The notes below the pieces were generated by a model. That model made no database searches. It had not been told where the DNA came from and saw only the letters and a list, made by a program, of their open reading frames with translations. The position numbers and the translations under genes were made by a program. Below are positions 6,228 to 8,620 of a stretch of DNA of 8,620 nt, piece after piece. Source of the stretch: Planctomycetota bacterium (GTDB lineage Bacteria > Planctomycetota > Phycisphaerae > WQYP01); the NCBI GenBank assembly GCA_021818565.1, contig JAKATV010000131.1, positions 1 through 8,620 on the forward strand, in the 5' to 3' direction. Each line of letters starts with the position of its first letter. Within the stretch, counting starts at the first letter, position 1.

Positions 6228-7273
6228 GATGGACTGAGCACCTCGCGCAAAAGCGCCTCGGCGGCTTCTTCGCCACGAGCAACATTCCCGCTAAGATCCA
6301 AGTAAGCCTGAAGCGGCGAGACGATCTGGATGTCGTCGCTGTCTTGGCTATCCATCAGCACGCCGTCGTCATAGGGCTCGAGGAGGCTGACATTGCTTCC
6401 GCTGGTGACCTGCTTCCAGTCGAGTTTCTCGGCTACGGCTTCCATGGACCCACGCACGTAGGCTGAAACCCGTTGGTACCGGGTCACTGGTGCCAACCTC
6501 GCGGCGGCGGAAAAAGCGGTTAACGTTCCCAACGGCTCTCCTCGTTGGTTTTTGCCCGCAATCGCACGCTCGATCTCATCAACCGATGCCATGGCGTAAA
6601 AATTTCCGATCCGATTACGGGTGAAGCGGTACGCCATGGACCATTCGGCCAGCAGGGCCTTGGGATGTGCGAGCGAAAATCCGGAGTCGCCCGACCGCAG
6701 CCATTCACGAGCATCCAGTAGTTTCTTCACATTGGAGACCTGCCCTAAGCTCACCCCGGCGGCTTCGGCCAACGGCTTGACCAGCCAGGGCTCATTGGGA
6801 TTGCGCATCAGGACACGAAGAATGCGCTCAGCTTTGGGAGAGTATAGAGATCGCAGGCCGCGCTTTTCGGTAAATGGGTTGGATTGGCCGGTCTTACTGA
6901 TGTAGACCTTGTCGATGCAAATGCGGCAATTACCAGCGAAATCCACATAGCCGATGTCCTCGGTCTTGAGAATGTCAGCAGCAGCGTCCGAAATGAATGG
7001 GGCGACAACGATTCCGTAGGAGTTCTTGAAAGATGGCCGATAACGTGCGATCGCGTTGACCGCTTCGCGGACGATGCGAGGTTGACCGCTCTTTTTTACT
7101 TCCAGTAGCAGCATGCGTTCGCCCACACCTTGGATCCGAAGCCTTCCAATGCGGTCGATGCCGACGGGAGTTTTCCGCGGCCCCCAGCGCAGGGCGCAAA
7201 ACGGTGTGTCATCAAAGCACTCGGACACAGTGGCGAACGCACGGTCGAGGAAATCGGATGCGCTTTCTTTCAT
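6221..7273 (-). CDS. abiEi: AbiEi-type antitoxin and transcriptional repressor
   Basis: A protein of 350 residues from ATG 7273; residues below count from the upstream TTG 7291. The N-terminal part (about 58-120) resembles a PD-(D/E)XK-like fold: LLLEVKKSGQPRIVREAV, YGIVVAPFISDAAADIL and GYVDFAGNC; the E-x-K signature is at 64-66. A winged helix follows (about 150-200): SPKAERILRVLMRNP, PWLVKPLAEAAGVSLGQVSNVKKLLDAREWL. The C-terminal part (256-352) has AAARLAPVTRYQRVSAYV, LLEPYDDGV, VSPLQAYLDL and RGEEAAEALL, usual in long AbiEi antitoxins. In this family the antitoxin neutralises AbiEii and represses its own promoter. ATG 7273 is preferred: AAAGG lies about ten bases upstream, and TTG 7291 falls inside an operator palindrome at the predicted transcription start. 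Whether the nuclease-like domain is active cannot be told. Confidence 0.88.
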   Translation of the reverse strand: MKESASDFLDRAFATVSECFDDTPFCALRWGPRKTPVGIDRIGRLRIQGVGERMLLLEVKKSGQPRIVREAVNAIARYRPSFKNSYGIVVAPFISDAAADILKTEDIGYVDFAGNCRICIDKVYISKTGQSNPFTEKRGLRSLYSPKAERILRVLMRNPNEPWLVKPLAEAAGVSLGQVSNVKKLLDAREWLRSGDSGFSLAHPKALLAEWSMAYRFTRNRIGNFYAMASVDEIERAIAGKNQRGEPLGTLTAFSAAARLAPVTRYQRVSAYVRGSMEAVAEKLDWKQVTSGSNVSLLEPYDDGVLMDSQDSDDIQIVSPLQAYLDLSGNVARGEEAAEALLREVLSPSW

Positions 7274-7284
7274 CGAATCATAGC

Positions 7285-7304
7285 CTTTCAACGCTTGCTG
7301 AAAG
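7285..7304. promoter_or_regulatory. Operator-like palindrome at the abiE start site and RBS
   Basis: CTTTCAAC (7285-7292) and GCTGAAAG (7297-7304) form an inverted repeat with 8-base arms (one mismatch) and a 4-base centre. It covers the predicted transcription start (about 7300), and on the minus strand its edge overlaps the AAAGG ribosome binding site of abiEi. It has the same layout as the palindrome at 7356-7373, so both are likely AbiEi binding sites. As RNA it could also fold over the ribosome binding site. Confidence 0.55.
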
Positions 7305-7306
7305 TC

Positions 7307-7335
7307 AGTATATCATTGAAACAATTTCAAGACAA
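7307..7335 (-). promoter_or_regulatory. abiE operon promoter
   Basis: On the minus strand TTGTCT (7330-7335), exactly 17 bp, and TATACT (7307-7312) make a good sigma-70-type promoter. Transcription would start near 7300, about 27 nt before the abiEi ATG at 7273. The spacer is filled by a perfect palindrome and the flanks by two more, so repression by a bound dimer would directly block RNA polymerase. Confidence 0.65.
7316..7330. promoter_or_regulatory. Perfect palindrome filling the abiE promoter spacer
   Basis: TTGAAACAATTTCAA: arms TTGAAA and TTTCAA around a 3-base centre. It lies between the -10 and -35 boxes. The half-sites point the opposite way (TTGAAA first) compared with the palindromes at 7285-7304 and 7356-7373, so spacer binding may use half-sites of neighbouring dimers or a different protein contact. 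Confidence 0.5.
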
Positions 7336-7355
7336 GTCTTTCATCATAACCAGTA

Positions 7356-7373
7356 TTTCAACATTCGTTGAAA
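7356..7373. promoter_or_regulatory. Upstream operator-like palindrome of abiE
   Basis: TTTCAAC (7356-7362), ATTC, GTTGAAA (7367-7373) is a perfect 7-base inverted repeat with a 4-base centre. It lies 20-40 bp upstream of the -35 box. Its centre is 70 bp from that of the related site at 7285-7304, a spacing that would allow looping or cooperative bending between two bound AbiEi molecules. Confidence 0.55.
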
Positions 7374-7379
7374 CACTCC

Positions 7380-7392
7380 GTTTCGGTGAAAC
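7380..7392. promoter_or_regulatory. Short palindrome at the upstream edge of the abiE control region
   Basis: GTTTC-GGT-GAAAC is a perfect 5-base inverted repeat. It is followed by GCTGAAAGTCA (7395-7405), an 11-base direct repeat of 7297-7307. These extend the TGAAA/TTTCA cluster to about 120 bp in total. A role in repressor binding is inferred from similarity to the neighbouring sites. Confidence 0.35.
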
Positions 7393-7405
7393 AGGCTGAA
7401 AGTCA

Positions 7406-7923
7406 TTCGTTTCTTGCGAATACCGCCCCCCACGAGTTTCCCCTCCGCCGTCCCAACCTGATGTTCCGTTGAGACTCGGGTACCTCGTAAAGCGTTGAAA
7501 ATCGGTCGTTTGTTCGACCAAGTCGCGGGATATCGCATTTGTTTGTCAGACGCACGCCGGGGGTCTTCATGTTCAGTTTTACCGAAAGGCAAGTTGTCAA
7601 CACCGGCCATAGTCACACTGCAATCAGGATACGCCGCTTCCGAACAGTCCCCATTTGTCCAAGCCTTTTACCATTCAGGTTTCCTTATCATTTCTTCCAG
7701 CGCAGATTCAATACGTTCGTCCTGGTTGTCCTTCAGCGACATCCAGCATGCATGCATGCGGACCAACTGCCGCAGAGCATGTTTATGACTGCGTGAATTC
7801 TACGGGATGGGCATTGATCCGCCGGACTCCAAAGATAAATGGCGTGCCGGGCAGGTAGCTGCCCAAGCAGGCGCGGGCGATTGCCAGCGGTTCGCATTCA
7901 ACTATCTGTAATTACAGACGCAG
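7406..7923. other. Gene-poor stretch upstream of abiE, possibly eroded accessory DNA
   Basis: Over 500 bp without a convincing gene. Longer open frames on either strand, such as 7344-7616 on the minus strand (which would run through the abiE operators) and 7495-7788 and 7655-7858 on the plus strand, have poor composition and no good ribosome binding sites. On the minus strand two short adjacent frames, 7911-7783 and 7799-7668, have protein-like composition and could be remnants of one frameshifted gene. The self-complementary run GCATGCATGCATGC lies at 7746-7759 and a larger imperfect palindrome at 7899-7926. Confidence 0.45.
7668..7757 (-). CDS. Doubtful very small ORF, 29 codons
   Basis: From ATG 7757 (or ATG 7742, 24 residues) the minus strand encodes a peptide ending SLKDNQDERIESALEEMIRKPEW, a charged amphipathic helix-like sequence that looks more protein-like than random translation. 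There is no clear ribosome binding site, and the frame is open upstream to a TAG at 7800-7802. A second frame (7911-7783, ending FGVRRINAHPVEFTQS) lies just upstream, so this could be the tail of a gene broken by a frameshift rather than a real small protein. No family is recognised. Confidence 0.18.
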   Translation of the reverse strand: MHACWMSLKDNQDERIESALEEMIRKPEW

Positions 7924-7926
7924 TTG
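7899..7926. promoter_or_regulatory. Long imperfect palindrome before the PIN-like ORF
   Basis: The core TCTGTAATTACAGA (7905-7918) is a perfect 14 bp palindrome, and CAACT (7899-7903) pairs with AGTTG (7922-7926) outside it, with one and three unpaired bases between. A perfect TTGACA hexamer lies at 7924-7929, directly at its right edge, but no good -10 box follows at 16-18 bp. A symmetric operator of a dimeric regulator is the simplest reading; a hairpin is the alternative. Confidence 0.45.
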
Positions 7927-8469
7927 ACAGAGCTTGTGAAGCTTGTAGGGCCATCAATCCAAAACGCGCCACACCCGAATATCCCATACCAATCCATGGC
8001 CCAAAAGGCCCGGGTCACATCGGGCGGTAATAGGGCGGCGCTTCATCGCGGACGCGACGCGGATTGTGTAGACAAATTCGTAGTCCCATTCTTTTACAAC
8101 CTGCCTGAACCTCGCAAGACCAGAGCCTGGAGGGTGCTCGAAGCCAAGGTTGCTGGCGCTGACGGAAGCCGGATGGGCTTCGTATTGGAGGTACTCCCGG
8201 CCATACGTAACCACGCCGAGGTCCTAGCTGGCAGGCTTGAGGACACGGGCCGAAAGGACGACCCTAACGATTTTTATGGTCTCAATTCACTGCCCGTACC
8301 TTTGGCATACGCTCACGCCATTGTTTTTCGCGACAAGATGATCCGCAATCTGGTTCGGAAACGGACCGACCTGTTAAAGCAAAATCCTCGGTGCAGCTTC
8401 TTCGACGATCTGCCGGGCTTCGCCACCTATTTAGAGCAGCAAAATAATGAAGAAAATGTTGACGTTTAG
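7924..8469 (+). CDS. Possible PIN-like nuclease fragment or unknown protein
   Basis: 181 residues from TTG 7924; the start is uncertain. The TTG coincides with a TTGACA hexamer, and ATG 7997 (157 residues) has no visible ribosome binding site. From about residue 45 the composition and codon use look like a real gene. The C-terminal half recalls the end of PIN-like domains: an acidic run ending at Asp116 (KDDPND), then LPVPLAYAHAIVFRDKM with Asp137 about 20 residues later, a basic helix (IRNLVRKR) and a final strand with SFFDDLPGFATYL. In PIN ribonucleases such aspartates belong to the metal site. The first catalytic aspartates usual in the N-terminal half are not evident, so it may be a truncated or diverged copy. 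Resemblance is judged from motif spacing only; it could be an unrelated family. It lies beside the AbiE module on the opposite strand, in gene-poor DNA. Confidence 0.5.
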   Translation: MTELVKLVGPSIQNAPHPNIPYQSMAQKARVTSGGNRAALHRGRDADCVDKFVVPFFYNLPEPRKTRAWRVLEAKVAGADGSRMGFVLEVLPAIRNHAEVLAGRLEDTGRKDDPNDFYGLNSLPVPLAYAHAIVFRDKMIRNLVRKRTDLLKQNPRCSFFDDLPGFATYLEQQNNEENVDV

Positions 8470-8620
8470 CGGTGTGGAAAGAGGGGGCGATGGTGAACTT
8501 CCCAGTAGTGTCCGGCCCGGTTTTTGCTGTGGGTTGATTTGCCGCGTGGGGGCGGTCGACGGCGTGTTGTGGGCGGTGTGAAACTGGTGCGCGGTTAATT
8601 CCGCGCATGCAGCGGCGACG
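8470..8620. other. G-rich 3' flank without a gene
   Basis: The last 150 bp carry no supportable gene. The plus strand is G-rich (a GGGGG run and several GGG runs). GCGGTGTG occurs at 8469-8476 and again at 8573-8580. An intergenic repeat or the margin of a mobile element is possible but cannot be shown, as the window ends here. Confidence 0.4.
8588..8607. terminator. GC-rich hairpin near the right edge
   Basis: TGCGCGG (8588-8594) and CCGCGCA (8601-8607) pair perfectly across the 6-base loop TTAATT. The stem is strong enough for a terminator, but no T-run follows on the plus strand within the window. It could equally be part of an intergenic repeat or a gene beyond the edge. Confidence 0.35.

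Noticed and set aside
5520..6305. Long plus-strand open frame opposite abiEii
   Set aside because: It is antisense to a well-supported gene with catalytic motifs, and its own translation resembles no protein family.
7285..7392. CRISPR-like array, because GTTTCAA/TTGAAAC motifs recall the ends of CRISPR repeats
   Set aside because: The repeated units are only 5-8 bases within palindromes, unequal in spacing, with no repeat of 20 bases or more, no spacers and no cas genes nearby.
7344..7616. Minus-strand 90-codon frame upstream of abiEi
   Set aside because: It would run through the operator cluster upstream of abiE, and its sequence shows no domain; composition suggests non-coding DNA.
8282..8608. 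Minus-strand frame of 108 codons at the right edge
   Set aside because: It is mostly antisense to the better-supported plus-strand ORF, rich in Arg, Pro, His and Thr as expected from GC-rich shadow translation, and has no known motif.

Overview
The window looks like a chromosomal stretch of a moderately GC-rich bacterium. A pyrophosphate-type phosphofructokinase, a short secreted protein next to yqgE, and an AbiEi protein of the long (about 350 residue) form would suit a planctomycete of the Phycisphaerae type. That is a weak guess: there is no rRNA, tRNA or other diagnostic marker, and I could not search a database.

Layout. (1) Positions 1-1870 hold three minus-strand genes for unrecognised membrane proteins. 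Two of them overlap by 11 bp; about 380 bp without a clear gene separates these from the third. (2) Positions 1870-2250 hold no convincing gene but include a TATAAT-type -10 box facing the membrane genes. (3) Positions 2254-3544 carry two plus-strand genes: an exported protein of unknown function and a YqgE/AlgH protein, with a long hairpin over the first gene's stop codon. (4) A pyrophosphate-type phosphofructokinase (minus) and a DUF167/YggU protein (plus) diverge from a 52 bp gap at 4902-4953. (5) Positions 5400-7273 hold a minus-strand type IV toxin-antitoxin operon of AbiE type: abiEi (antitoxin/repressor) then abiEii (nucleotidyltransferase toxin), sharing ATGGTGA. (6) Positions 7274-7405 form the abiE control region: a good promoter embedded in a cluster of TTTCA/TGAAA palindromes. 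(7) Positions 7406-7923 are probably eroded accessory DNA with only tiny ORFs. (8) Positions 7924-8469 encode a plus-strand protein whose C-terminal half looks PIN-like, preceded by a long imperfect palindrome. (9) The last 150 bp hold no gene but end in a GC-rich hairpin.

How it works together. The housekeeping part (pfp, yggU, yqgE) does not form one operon: pfp diverges from yggU and converges on yqgE. The accessory part is best read as a self-regulating AbiE module. AbiEi probably binds the palindromes over the promoter, start site and ribosome binding site, and the 7 bp gene overlap couples toxin to antitoxin synthesis. I found no clearly new multi-gene system. The most distinctive features are the palindrome array in front of abiEi, the possible PIN-like gene beyond it, and the unassigned membrane-protein genes at the left end.
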